Origin: Caryophanales bacterium UBA6879
GTDB taxonomy: Bacteria > Bacillota_I > Bacilli_A > RFN20 > CAG-288
Direction of reading: 5' to 3'
DNA: 30,163 nt
Assembly: GCA_002449135.1 (NCBI GenBank)
Contig: DKCH01000038.1
Coordinates: forward strand, 19,741-49,903
The position numbers and the translations under genes were made by a program. This document shows, piece by piece, positions 13,274 through 21,993 of the stretch (positions are counted from its first letter, which is position 1; each line of letters opens with the position of its first letter). A model generated the notes under the pieces. That model worked only from the letters and a program-made list of their open reading frames with translations, did no database searches and had not been told where the DNA came from.

Positions 13274-14710
13274 ATGCATTTTTTAGAAGATTTTTATGAA
13301 CTTTATCAAATTGATACTTCATTGCAAGTTATTATTTCTTTAGCTTTGATTTTCTTTTTGGCTTTTTTGTTTACAAGACTTACTAAGTTAATTCATTTAC
13401 CTAATGTTACAGCATATATGTTGACTGGTATTATTATTGGTCCTTATGTTTTTAATCTAATTCCTAATAAAATTATCACTGAAATGTCTTTTATTAATGA
13501 TATTGGACTAGGAATTATAGGTTTTTCGTGTGGACGTTATTTTAATTTAAAGATTGTCAAAAAAAATGGATATAAGCCAATAATTATTTCTTTAGTAGAA
13601 ACAACTTTAACAACTACTGCTGTTTTTTTGTTAATGTGGGCTTTTAATTTACCTTTAGCTATTTGTTTATTACTTGGTTTATTAGCTGCAGGTACTAGTG
13701 CAAGTTCTACAGTTATGACAATTAGACAATATAATTGTAAAGGAAACTATGTGGATTACATTGTTGAATTGATAGCTTTAAATAATTTGTTTGTTTTAAT
13801 AACTTTTTCTATTGTTTTAGGTTTTTTAAATCAAATGATGGGATTTTCTTCTTCTTTAAGTTTATGGGAATCTATTTTAATTCCTCTTTTATCTAATGTT
13901 TTATGTCTAATTGTTTCAGTATTTTTTGGTTTTATCTTAGCTAAGGTATTTATTAAAAGAAGTAGAAGTAAAGATAATCGTTTAATTTTAACTGTAGGGA
14001 CTATATTAGTTTTAGTTGCTGTTAATAGTTTATGTAAGTTAATAAGCAAAACTAATATTGTTTCTTCTTTGTTATCTACAATGATTTTAGCGGCAACATA
14101 CATGAATTTTTCTAATGATGATTCATTATTTTCTCAAGTTAATGATTTTTGTGCTCCAATTTTGCTAATTTTCTTTGTTTTATCTGGTTTTAAATTGGAT
14201 TTTTCGTCTTTGGCAAGTGTTGGTTGGGTTGGATTAATTTATTTTTTAACGCGTTTTGTTTTTAAATATTTAGGCTTGTTTTTGGGAACATTAATTGTTA
14301 AAGGTGACAAGAATTTACGTTATTTTGGTGGATTTAATATGTATCCACAAGCAGGAGTTGCAATTGGTTCTGCAGTAATTGCTGCAAATTTATTAATCAT
14401 GTTAAATGAAGTGGAATGGGCAAATAAATTACAGGCTATTGTAATAACTACAGCTGTTCTTTTTGAAATTATTGGACCGGTTTTATCTAAACTAGCATTA
14501 AAGAAGTCTGGGACATTATTAGAAAATAATATTGATAAAAGTAGTAGAGTTATTGAATCTTCTTCAATTTTCCATGATAAGATTGAAAAAGCCTTAACGG
14601 AGGAAGAAAAGTTAAAGCATCAAAAGTTGATTGATTTGCAAAATGAAATAGATAAAACTAATACTTATATCCATACAAAGAGTTATTTAGATTTTATTAA
14701 TAAGGAATGA
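13274..14710 (+). CDS. CPA2/Kef-type cation:proton antiporter
   Basis: The 478-aa protein is almost entirely hydrophobic from residue 17 to about 410, with 12 or so membrane segments, and resembles the Na+/H+ exchanger (Kef, CPA2) domain: LPNVTAYMLTGIIIGPYVFN near the start and LLGLLAAGTSASSTVMTIRQ at the unwound-helix region. The last about 65 residues are cytoplasmic, charged and helical (TEEEKLKHQKLIDLQNEIDK), with no TrkA-N/RCK nucleotide-binding domain, unlike full KefB/KefC. An AAAGGAAA-like site precedes the ATG. It probably exchanges K+ or Na+ for protons; ion choice is unknown. The gene ends in TGA, evidence that TGA is a normal stop in this genome. Confidence 0.88.
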   Translation: MHFLEDFYELYQIDTSLQVIISLALIFFLAFLFTRLTKLIHLPNVTAYMLTGIIIGPYVFNLIPNKIITEMSFINDIGLGIIGFSCGRYFNLKIVKKNGYKPIIISLVETTLTTTAVFLLMWAFNLPLAICLLLGLLAAGTSASSTVMTIRQYNCKGNYVDYIVELIALNNLFVLITFSIVLGFLNQMMGFSSSLSLWESILIPLLSNVLCLIVSVFFGFILAKVFIKRSRSKDNRLILTVGTILVLVAVNSLCKLISKTNIVSSLLSTMILAATYMNFSNDDSLFSQVNDFCAPILLIFFVLSGFKLDFSSLASVGWVGLIYFLTRFVFKYLGLFLGTLIVKGDKNLRYFGGFNMYPQAGVAIGSAVIAANLLIMLNEVEWANKLQAIVITTAVLFEIIGPVLSKLALKKSGTLLENNIDKSSRVIESSSIFHDKIEKALTEEEKLKHQKLIDLQNEIDKTNTYIHTKSYLDFINKE

Positions 14711-14798
14711 TTATTGTTTTTGCTAAATTTATTATGCTTGCTTTTAACTACAAATTATTTTGCTATGTATAATAAATATGTTGATAAAAGAGGTAATT

Positions 14799-17627
14799 AT
14801 GGAAAACGATGAAATTGTAATTAAAGGTGCAAGAGAAAATAATTTAAAAAATATAGATTTAAGAATACCTAAAAATAAGTTAGTAGTTTTTACTGGTGTC
14901 TCAGGTTCAGGTAAATCTACTCTTGCTTTTGATACAATTTTTGCAGAAGGTCAAAGAAGATATATGGAATCTCTTTCAAGTTATGCTAGACAGTTTTTAG
15001 GAAACTATGAAAAACCCGATGTTGATTCTATTGAAGGTTTAACCCCTGCTATTTCTATTGATCAAAAAACTAAATCTCATAACCCAAGATCAACTGTTGG
15101 AACAGTTACTGAAATTTATGATTTTTTAAGGCTGCTCTTTGGTAAGATAGGAAAAGCTTATTGCCCTATACATCATTTAAAGATTTCAGCTCTTTCAATA
15201 GATGAAATTGTTTCTTTAGTTAAACAAAATCCGGAAAATAGTAAATTAACTATTCTTTCACCAGTAGTAAGAAATGAAAAAGGTACTCATCAACAAACTT
15301 TAGAAAAATTTTTTAAAGCTGGTTTTTCTCGTTTAAGAATAGATTCCGAAGAAGAAAAAAGATATTTTACAATTCCTAATTTAGATAAAAATAAAAAACA
15401 CACTATTGATGTTGTTATTGATCGTATGTTTTTAAAAGCTGAAAATAATGAAAGATTAGTAGAAGCGATAAAAGCAGCTTTAAATCTTTCTGATGGTTTT
15501 GTTGAAGTTGATTGTGATGGTAAAATTAGTCTTTATTCTGAACATTATTCTTGTCCAATTTGTGGTTTTTCGGTTCCTAATATTGAACCTCGTTTATTCT
15601 CTTTTAATAATCCTTTAGGCTGTTGTCCTACTTGTAAAGGTTTAGGGAAAACTATTTCTGCAGATGAAAAATTAATTGTTCCTGATGATAGTTTAACTAT
15701 TAAACAAGGTGCTATTAGGTTTTATTCAGTTAATAAAATTGATGCCTCAACTATTGATTATTTAGAGTTACAAGCTCTTTTAAAGCATTATAAAATTCCA
15801 GATGATATTCCATTTAAGGATCTTACAAAGAAGCAAAAGGATTTAATTTTTAATGGTCCTGATGAACCTCTTTCTTTTAAATATAGAACTAGCAATGGGT
15901 CAATTATTAATAAAACTGTTACTGAAGGTGTTGTTGGAAAACTTAATAGACTTTATGTAAATACTAATTCTGAATTTATGAAAAGGTATTATGAAACTTT
16001 CATGTCTTCTACTATTTGTCCTACATGTTTAGGAGCAAGACTAAACGATAAGGTTTTAGCAATTAAAGTGGCTGGTAAAAATATTTATGAACTTTGTTTA
16101 ATGCCACTTAATGAACTCTTAGAATGGTTTAAAAACTTAAAACTTGATGAAAAGGATACTAAAATATCTGAATTAGTGGTAAAAGAAATTATTAATAGAC
16201 TTTCATTTTTATGCGATGTTGGTTTAGAGTATTTATCTTTATCAAGGGAAGCTATGACATTATCTGGTGGTGAATCTCAACGTATTAGATTAGCGACTCA
16301 AATAGGGTCTAAATTGTCAGGTATTACTTATGTTTTAGATGAGCCTTCTATTGGTTTACACCAAAAAGATAATGATAAATTAATAAAAACCATGAAGGAA
16401 ATGCGTGACTTAGATAATACGATGATTGTAGTTGAGCATGATGAAGATACTATGTTAGCTGCTGATTATATTGTTGATGTTGGTCCATTAGCTGGGGATA
16501 AGGGTGGCCAAATTGTTTTTGCAGGTAAGGTTAAAGATTTTTTAAATTGTACTAAATCTATTACTGCTAATTATTTATCTAAAAGAGAAGAAATTAAGGT
16601 TCCTGAAATTAGAAGAGTTGGTGTTCATGATTTAGTTATAAAAGGAGCAAGATGCCATAATTTAAAAAACATTGATGTTACTTTTAAAATTGGTTGTTTA
16701 AATTTAGTAACTGGTGTTTCTGGTTCTGGTAAATCTTCTTTAGTTACTGAAATTTTATACAAAAATGCTTTAAAGAAGTTAAATCCTTCTTCTTTAACTC
16801 AGGATAAACCTGGAGAATGTAGTGCAATTAAAGGCTTAGAATATTTTGATAAGGTTATTAATGTTAGTCAGGATCCTATAGGTAAAACCCCACGTTCTAA
16901 TCCAGCTACTTATGTTGGAGTTTTTGATGATATTAGAGATTTATTTAGTCAAACTAAGGAAGCAAGATTAAAAGGATTTAAAAAGTCTGACTTTTCTTTT
17001 AATGTTAAAGGTGGCCGTTGCGAAGCTTGTCAAGGTGATGGACTTACTAAAATTTCAATGGCATTTTTACCTGATGTTTATGTTACTTGTCCAGTTTGTC
17101 ATGGTAAACGTTATACTCAAGAAATTTTAGAGGTTACTTATAAAGATAAAAATATCTATGATGTTTTAAATATGCGAGTTGAAGAAGCATATGAATTCTT
17201 TAAAAATATTCCTCAAATTGCTAGAAAAATTAAAGCGCTAGTTGATGTTGGTTTAGGATATATAAAGCTTGGACAATCATCAGTTACCTTATCTGGTGGT
17301 GAATCTCAACGTATTAAGCTTGCTTTTGAATTACAAAAGGTTTCTACAGGCAATACGTTATATATATTAGATGAACCAACTACAGGTTTATCTACTTATG
17401 ATATTTCTAAGTTGTTAAATGTTTTAAATGAATTTGTTAATAATGGAAATACTGTTATTGTTATTGAACATAATTTAGATTTTATTAAATGTGCAGACTA
17501 TATTGTTGATTTAGGGCCTGATGGTGGTGATAAAGGCGGAAACTTAGTAGTTGAAGGTACTCCTGAGGAAGTTAGTAAGTGTCCTTTATCATATACTGGA
17601 CAATATCTTAAAAAGTTTTTGCATTAG
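14799..17627 (+). CDS. uvrA: Excinuclease ABC subunit A
   Basis: The 942-aa protein is a full-length UvrA. It has two ABC ATPase halves, each with a Walker A motif (GVSGSGKST near the start, GVSGSGKSS in the second half) and a signature LSGGESQRI, plus the zinc modules CPICGF...CCPTCKG and CEACQGDG...CPVCHGKRY. UvrA scans DNA for bulky lesions with UvrB and loads it for nucleotide excision repair. I choose the ATG at 14799 because AAAGAGG (14787-14793) is placed for it; an upstream in-frame TTG at 14760 has none and lies before a TATAAT at 14768-14773 that is the likely -10. The uvrB gene usual upstream in Bacillus is absent here. Confidence 0.97.
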   Translation: MENDEIVIKGARENNLKNIDLRIPKNKLVVFTGVSGSGKSTLAFDTIFAEGQRRYMESLSSYARQFLGNYEKPDVDSIEGLTPAISIDQKTKSHNPRSTVGTVTEIYDFLRLLFGKIGKAYCPIHHLKISALSIDEIVSLVKQNPENSKLTILSPVVRNEKGTHQQTLEKFFKAGFSRLRIDSEEEKRYFTIPNLDKNKKHTIDVVIDRMFLKAENNERLVEAIKAALNLSDGFVEVDCDGKISLYSEHYSCPICGFSVPNIEPRLFSFNNPLGCCPTCKGLGKTISADEKLIVPDDSLTIKQGAIRFYSVNKIDASTIDYLELQALLKHYKIPDDIPFKDLTKKQKDLIFNGPDEPLSFKYRTSNGSIINKTVTEGVVGKLNRLYVNTNSEFMKRYYETFMSSTICPTCLGARLNDKVLAIKVAGKNIYELCLMPLNELLEWFKNLKLDEKDTKISELVVKEIINRLSFLCDVGLEYLSLSREAMTLSGGESQRIRLATQIGSKLSGITYVLDEPSIGLHQKDNDKLIKTMKEMRDLDNTMIVVEHDEDTMLAADYIVDVGPLAGDKGGQIVFAGKVKDFLNCTKSITANYLSKREEIKVPEIRRVGVHDLVIKGARCHNLKNIDVTFKIGCLNLVTGVSGSGKSSLVTEILYKNALKKLNPSSLTQDKPGECSAIKGLEYFDKVINVSQDPIGKTPRSNPATYVGVFDDIRDLFSQTKEARLKGFKKSDFSFNVKGGRCEACQGDGLTKISMAFLPDVYVTCPVCHGKRYTQEILEVTYKDKNIYDVLNMRVEEAYEFFKNIPQIARKIKALVDVGLGYIKLGQSSVTLSGGESQRIKLAFELQKVSTGNTLYILDEPTTGLSTYDISKLLNVLNEFVNNGNTVIVIEHNLDFIKCADYIVDLGPDGGDKGGNLVVEGTPEEVSKCPLSYTGQYLKKFLH

Positions 17628-17629
17628 TT

Positions 17630-17638
17630 TGTTATAAT
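17630..17638 (+). promoter_or_regulatory. Extended -10 promoter of hprK, nearly leaderless
   Basis: TGTTATAAT ends eight bases before the hprK ATG at 17647, so the expected start of transcription is about two bases from the start codon. No -35 match and no Shine-Dalgarno are seen. It begins just three bases after the uvrA stop codon, so the gene could also be read through from uvrA. Confidence 0.5.
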
Positions 17639-17646
17639 TTTAATGT

Positions 17647-18573
17647 ATGGAAAAAGTTACGATTTTAGATTTAGCTAATCACTTTAATTTAAAACCTCTT
17701 TTTGCTTCGGCTACTTCTTTACAAAAAGAAATTAAAGTTTGTGAAGTTGATCGTCCAGGTTTAGAAATGACTGGTTTTTTTGAGTATCATCAAAAACAAA
17801 GGTTAGTTTTAATTGGTAAAAAGGAATTAGCTTATTTAAGCCATATGTCTTATGAAGATGCATATAAAGTTTTTTTAGAAATTGCTGATAAGGAAACACC
17901 TGGTTTAGTTATTTGTCATGACATTGAGTGTCCTGGTGTTATTATTGCTGCATGCATGGTTAAGGATACTTCGGTTTTTACTACTAAAATTGAAACTTCC
18001 GCTTTTGAAGCTGATGCTTTAAATTATTTATCTGAACGTTTAGCACCACTAGTTTCTATTCATGCTAATTTGATGGAAATTTTTGGTGTAGGTGTGTTAA
18101 TTCAAGGTGATTCTGGAATTGGTAAATCAGAAGTTAGCTTGGATTTGATTAAAAGAGGACATTCATTAGTTGCTGATGATAAAGTAGATATAAAAAGAGT
18201 AAGAGATACTTTAGAAGGATCTTCTCCAGAAATTATTTATGGAATGATGGAATGTCGCGGTATCGGCGTAATTTCTGTTTCTCATATGTTTGGTATTAAT
18301 GCTTTAAGAAGAAAAGTGTTAATTTCATATTGCTTAAATTTAGTTAAATTAGATTCTAATACTAATTTTGAACGCCTTGGTAATCTTAAAAATGAAACGA
18401 TTGACTTTTTAGGAGTCAATATTCCTGTAGTTACTTTACCTGTTTCTCCTGGAAGATCAATGGCAGAAGTTATTGAGGTTGCAGTTACTAATTTAAAACT
18501 AAAAGCTGCTGGGGTTGATACTGCTAACGAATTTGTTAAAAGATTAGATGAATTTAGAAAGAAGGCTAAGTGA
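17647..18573 (+). CDS. hprK: HPr kinase/phosphorylase
   Basis: The 308-aa protein has the two-domain HprK/P layout: an N-terminal domain of about 130 residues and a catalytic domain with Walker A GDSGIGKS (154-161), a conserved His just upstream (about residue 139 in SIHANLMEIFG), the CRGIGVISV signature, and the C-terminal PVSPGRSMAEVIEVAV segment. It phosphorylates the regulatory serine of HPr or Crh with ATP or PPi and removes it with phosphate, releasing PPi. In this window the HPr-family protein at 7012-7284 keeps that serine and is the expected substrate. The stop TGA overlaps the lgt ATG as TGATG. The order hprK-lgt-ppaX matches Bacillus. Confidence 0.97.
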   Translation: MEKVTILDLANHFNLKPLFASATSLQKEIKVCEVDRPGLEMTGFFEYHQKQRLVLIGKKELAYLSHMSYEDAYKVFLEIADKETPGLVICHDIECPGVIIAACMVKDTSVFTTKIETSAFEADALNYLSERLAPLVSIHANLMEIFGVGVLIQGDSGIGKSEVSLDLIKRGHSLVADDKVDIKRVRDTLEGSSPEIIYGMMECRGIGVISVSHMFGINALRRKVLISYCLNLVKLDSNTNFERLGNLKNETIDFLGVNIPVVTLPVSPGRSMAEVIEVAVTNLKLKAAGVDTANEFVKRLDEFRKKAK

Positions 18574-19403
18574 TGATTAATAATATTTTTGCTCTTAGTA
18601 AAGGTTTTGATATTTTTGGCTTTACTATTTATTTTTATGCTTTTTGTATATTAGGTGGCGCCTTGGTTGCTTTATTTTTGTCTAATTTTCGTGCTAAAGA
18701 GGAGGGTTTCCCTTCTGATTTATTTAATACGATTTTTCTTTTAGCCTTGCCGATGGGAATAATTGGAGCTAGAGCTTGGTATGTTATTGCTTCTTGGGAG
18801 GATTTTGCAAATAATTTAAGTGAAATATTTGCTTTTAGAGATGGTGGTTTAGCTATTCAAGGCGGTGCTTTATTAGGTGCACTTAGTGGAATTTTATTTG
18901 CATTTTTTAGAAGAAAAGGTATGAATTTATTACAATGCGCTGATTTTGCAGTACCTACTATTTTAGTAGCACAGGCCATTGGGCGTTGGGGTAATTTTAT
19001 TAATCAAGAAGTCTATGGAAATGCGGTTAATTCTTCGCTTTATTGGTTACCTTCTTTTATTCAAAATCAAATGGTTATTAATGGAAGTTATCGTGTACCG
19101 CTTTTCTTTATTGAAGGAATTATTAATTTAGGTGGATACATTGTAATTGGAAGAATTATTCCTCAGATGTTGAAAAAACATTATTTATATGGTGATCAAA
19201 CTTTTGCTTATTTTACTTTTTATGGAATTGTCCGTCTTATTTTAGAGCCTTTAAGAGATTCTAAGTTTAATATGGGAGCTGAAGCGGGTTCTTTAAGAGC
19301 TTCTTCTATGGCAATTGTGTTTATTGTTAGTGGTTTACTTTTAATTGTTTTGAATCACTTATATCATTTTTATAAGAATAGAAAAAAGGAGCAGAGCAAA
19401 TGA
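18573..19403 (+). CDS. lgt: Prolipoprotein diacylglyceryl transferase
   Basis: The 276-aa membrane protein has about seven transmembrane segments and the Lgt signature GRWGNFINQE at residues 137-146, including the conserved Arg and Asn/Glu. Other family marks are YGIVRLILEPLR near the C-terminus and an early GARAWYV with the conserved Arg/Tyr. It transfers a diacylglyceryl group from phosphatidylglycerol to the lipobox cysteine of pre-lipoproteins. The ATG shares its A with the hprK TGA stop; the GTG one codon upstream is a less likely start. Two clear substrates, with lipobox cysteines, are encoded downstream at 21994 and 25688. Confidence 0.96.
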   Translation: MINNIFALSKGFDIFGFTIYFYAFCILGGALVALFLSNFRAKEEGFPSDLFNTIFLLALPMGIIGARAWYVIASWEDFANNLSEIFAFRDGGLAIQGGALLGALSGILFAFFRRKGMNLLQCADFAVPTILVAQAIGRWGNFINQEVYGNAVNSSLYWLPSFIQNQMVINGSYRVPLFFIEGIINLGGYIVIGRIIPQMLKKHYLYGDQTFAYFTFYGIVRLILEPLRDSKFNMGAEAGSLRASSMAIVFIVSGLLLIVLNHLYHFYKNRKKEQSK

Positions 19404-20047
19404 AATATAAAGGATTAATTTTTGATCTTGATGGAACACTAGTTAATACTGATCTTTATATTGTATTAAATTATGCTCAGCTTTTTTTAAAATATTCTCC
19501 TCAAAATATTCCTTCTTTAAAGGAAATGGTATATTTTTCTGGGCCTCCTTTAACTGATGTTTTTGCTAAGTATCTTCCTAGTTATGATCCTAAAATGTTA
19601 AAAGAAGAGTTTATTAATTGGGCTTTAGTTAATCAAAAGCCTTATTTAAGACTATATGATGATGAATTAGAGGTTTTAAATAATTTTAAGAATTTAGGTT
19701 TAAAACTTGGAATTGTTACTAACAAAGGTAAACTAGCAGTAGATGATACTTTAAAGCAATTTGATTTAACTAAATATTTTGATGATATATATTATTTAGA
19801 GAAGTGTAAAAAGACTAAGCCTGATCCTTGGCCATTAGTTCATTTAGCTGAAGATTTACATTTAAGTTCTAATGAGGTCTTATATATTGGTGATGATAAA
19901 TCAGATATTATTGCTGGGAAAGGCGCAAATTTTGACACTTGTTTAGTAAAGTTTGGCTTAAAAGAAGGGTTAGAAGTTTATAAACCAACATTTACTGTTA
20001 ATTCTTATAAAGAATTAGAAAGGATAGTTAAAGATGGAACAAATTAA
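19400..20047 (+). CDS. ppaX: HAD-family pyrophosphatase, PpaX-like
   Basis: The 215-aa protein is a HAD hydrolase with motif I DLDGTLVNT (Asp9, Asp11), motif II in IVTNKG, a Lys in KCKKTKPDPW, and motif IV GDDKSD. The cap domain lies between motif I and II as in phosphoglycolate phosphatase and PpaX. The name rests on context: directly after hprK and lgt, as in Bacillus, where PpaX hydrolyses the PPi that HprK/P releases when dephosphorylating seryl-HPr. Its ATG overlaps the lgt stop by 4 bp and its end overlaps the next gene by 14 bp. A general phosphoglycolate phosphatase (Gph) role cannot be excluded. Confidence 0.85.
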   Translation: MKYKGLIFDLDGTLVNTDLYIVLNYAQLFLKYSPQNIPSLKEMVYFSGPPLTDVFAKYLPSYDPKMLKEEFINWALVNQKPYLRLYDDELEVLNNFKNLGLKLGIVTNKGKLAVDDTLKQFDLTKYFDDIYYLEKCKKTKPDPWPLVHLAEDLHLSSNEVLYIGDDKSDIIAGKGANFDTCLVKFGLKEGLEVYKPTFTVNSYKELERIVKDGTN

Positions 20048-20951
20048 TGATGTTAGTATTATTGGTATGGGTCCAGCAGGGATAACTGCTGCTATTTATT
20101 TAAAAAGAAGCAATATTACTCCTTTATGTTTTGAGAAAGATAAGGTAGGTGGAGTAGTAAATAAAATCACTGAAATTGAAAACTATCCTGCTTATTTAGG
20201 TGATGGGAAAGGTTTAGTTGAACTTTTTAATAAGCAACTTGAACATTTTGATATATCTATTATTAATAAACAAGTAATTTCTATTAATCAAAATGATGAT
20301 GGTACTTTTTTAATTAGAACTTTAGGTGAAAATTATTTGTCTAAAGCTGTTATTGTTGCTTCGGGAATTGTGCAAAAGCCATATAAAGTAAAAGGAAGCA
20401 ATAAATATTCAGAAAATGGCATTTCACGTTGTGCAGAGTGTGATGGGCCGTTTTCTAAAAATAAGCCTGTTGCTGTCTATTCTACTGATGTTAACGGCAT
20501 TAAAGAAGCAACTTACTTAGCTAGTTTATGTTCTAAAGTTTATTTTGTTAATCCTAATAAGGAAATAGCAGGTGATCAAAAATTAGTAGAAGAATTTAAA
20601 AAACTTCCAAATGTTGAAATTATTAACGGAGCAGAAATAATTGATTCTGATGGAACTAGAAAGATTTCTTCTATTACTTTGTCTAGTGGAAGAAAATTAG
20701 AAATTAACGCTTTATTCTTATTTATTGGTGCCAGCCCAGTTTCTGAATTTTTAGGATATATGGATGTTACTGATAAAATTGGTTTAATTAAAGTTAATGA
20801 TTTAATGGAAACAGAAGTAAAAGGTTTGTTTGCAATAGGTGATGCCATTAAAACTCCTCTTAGACAAGTAGCAGTAGCTGTTGGTGATGGTGCTATTTGT
20901 GCTGTTAGTGTTAGGAATTATTTAAATTCTTTAAAGAAAAATGAGCAATAA
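20034..20951 (+). CDS. trxB: Thioredoxin-disulfide reductase family flavoprotein
   Basis: The 305-aa protein has an N-terminal FAD-binding motif GMGPAGITAAIYLKR, the redox motif Cys133-Ala-Glu-Cys136-Asp-Gly, and the C-terminal FAD segment GLFAIGDAIK followed by RQVAVAVGDGAICA. The layout and length fit low-molecular-weight thioredoxin reductase, which moves electrons from NADPH to thioredoxin. The usual NADPH-binding GGGDSA-type loop is replaced by VAVYSTDVNGIKEA, so the nucleotide site looks diverged; ferredoxin- or F420-type variants of this family have similar changes. The assignment to the family is firm, but the electron donor should not be assumed. Confidence 0.85.
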   Translation: MEQINDVSIIGMGPAGITAAIYLKRSNITPLCFEKDKVGGVVNKITEIENYPAYLGDGKGLVELFNKQLEHFDISIINKQVISINQNDDGTFLIRTLGENYLSKAVIVASGIVQKPYKVKGSNKYSENGISRCAECDGPFSKNKPVAVYSTDVNGIKEATYLASLCSKVYFVNPNKEIAGDQKLVEEFKKLPNVEIINGAEIIDSDGTRKISSITLSSGRKLEINALFLFIGASPVSEFLGYMDVTDKIGLIKVNDLMETEVKGLFAIGDAIKTPLRQVAVAVGDGAICAVSVRNYLNSLKKNEQ

Positions 20952-21915
20952 ACTTTTAACATTTACCCAAAAAGTTAAAAAGGAAATAACAGAAATTTCA
21001 TATACTTTAGAAGGTAAAAAAGGTCTTTTATCTGGATTTATAAGAATCGTTGGTTCTATCTCGATTTTACCTTCTTTTTCTTTACGTTTGCAGACAACTT
21101 CTGCTAGTGTTTCTAAGTGTATTTATTCTTTTTTAAAAGAAGTTTATAAGGTAAATGTTGAAATTAATTATACTAAACAATTAAGGCTTGATAAAAAAAT
21201 AATTTATCACTTAGAAGTTCATGAAAAAGTAAAAGAAATTCTAGATGATTTAGAAATTTCTAATGGCTTAGAAGAGGTTAAGCTACATAAGATGTTAGAA
21301 ACTAATTATTTTCCTTCTTTTACTGCTGGTTTATTTTTAGCTTGTGGACAAATTTCTGATCCTAATTTGAGTTCTTATTTTTGTGAATTATCTTTAAGTA
21401 ATTATACGGAAGCTAAGCAAATTCTTTCTAAGCTTTTGAATTTTAAGAAACTTGAAAGCATGAATTTTAAAATTATTCAACGGAGAAAAAAATATATTTT
21501 ATATTTAAAGCGTTCAGATCAAATATCAATGTTTCTTTCTTTTATTGGGGCGAGTAATATGATGTTTGAATTTGAAAATGCTAGATTAGAAAAAGATTAT
21601 TTTAATAATCAAAATAGATTAATCATTTGTAATCAAGCTAATTATGCTAAATCATTAAAAACTGGAGAAGAAAATTTAGAAGATATAAAGATCCTTAATA
21701 AGTATTATGGTGAATCTTATTTTACTGATAAGATGAAAGATATCATAAAAGTTAGAAAAGAAAATAAGGACATTCCTTATTCTGAAATTGCTAAAATTTT
21801 ATCTGATGAAGGAAAATATATATCTAAATCTGGTGTAGCTCATATTTTTAAAAAAATGCATCTTGATGCTTTAGCATTAAAAGAAAGAGAAATAGAAATA
21901 AAAGAAAAGAAATAA
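20941..21915 (+). CDS. whiA: Sporulation/division regulator WhiA
   Basis: The 324-aa protein has the WhiA pattern: an N-terminal LAGLIDADG-like homing-endonuclease fold without catalysis (SGFIRIVGSISI, then AGLFLACGQISDPN) and a C-terminal helix-turn-helix with the signature LSFIGASNMMFEFENARLEK, NRLIICNQANYAKS and PYSEIAKILSDEGKYISKSGVAHIFKK. WhiA is a conserved DNA-binding protein in Gram-positive bacteria, linked in Bacillus to cell division and chromosome segregation. It overlaps the trxB end by 11 bp, so it is the last gene of the hprK cluster. In Bacillus it follows rapZ and glmR and precedes crh; none of those three is beside it here. Confidence 0.95.
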   Translation: MSNKLLTFTQKVKKEITEISYTLEGKKGLLSGFIRIVGSISILPSFSLRLQTTSASVSKCIYSFLKEVYKVNVEINYTKQLRLDKKIIYHLEVHEKVKEILDDLEISNGLEEVKLHKMLETNYFPSFTAGLFLACGQISDPNLSSYFCELSLSNYTEAKQILSKLLNFKKLESMNFKIIQRRKKYILYLKRSDQISMFLSFIGASNMMFEFENARLEKDYFNNQNRLIICNQANYAKSLKTGEENLEDIKILNKYYGESYFTDKMKDIIKVRKENKDIPYSEIAKILSDEGKYISKSGVAHIFKKMHLDALALKEREIEIKEKK

Positions 21916-21993
21916 ATATAAGCATATCTTTTGAATTATATTTAATAATGTGTTAAGGTAATATCAATCTTGTATGATTTGAAAGGAGATTTT

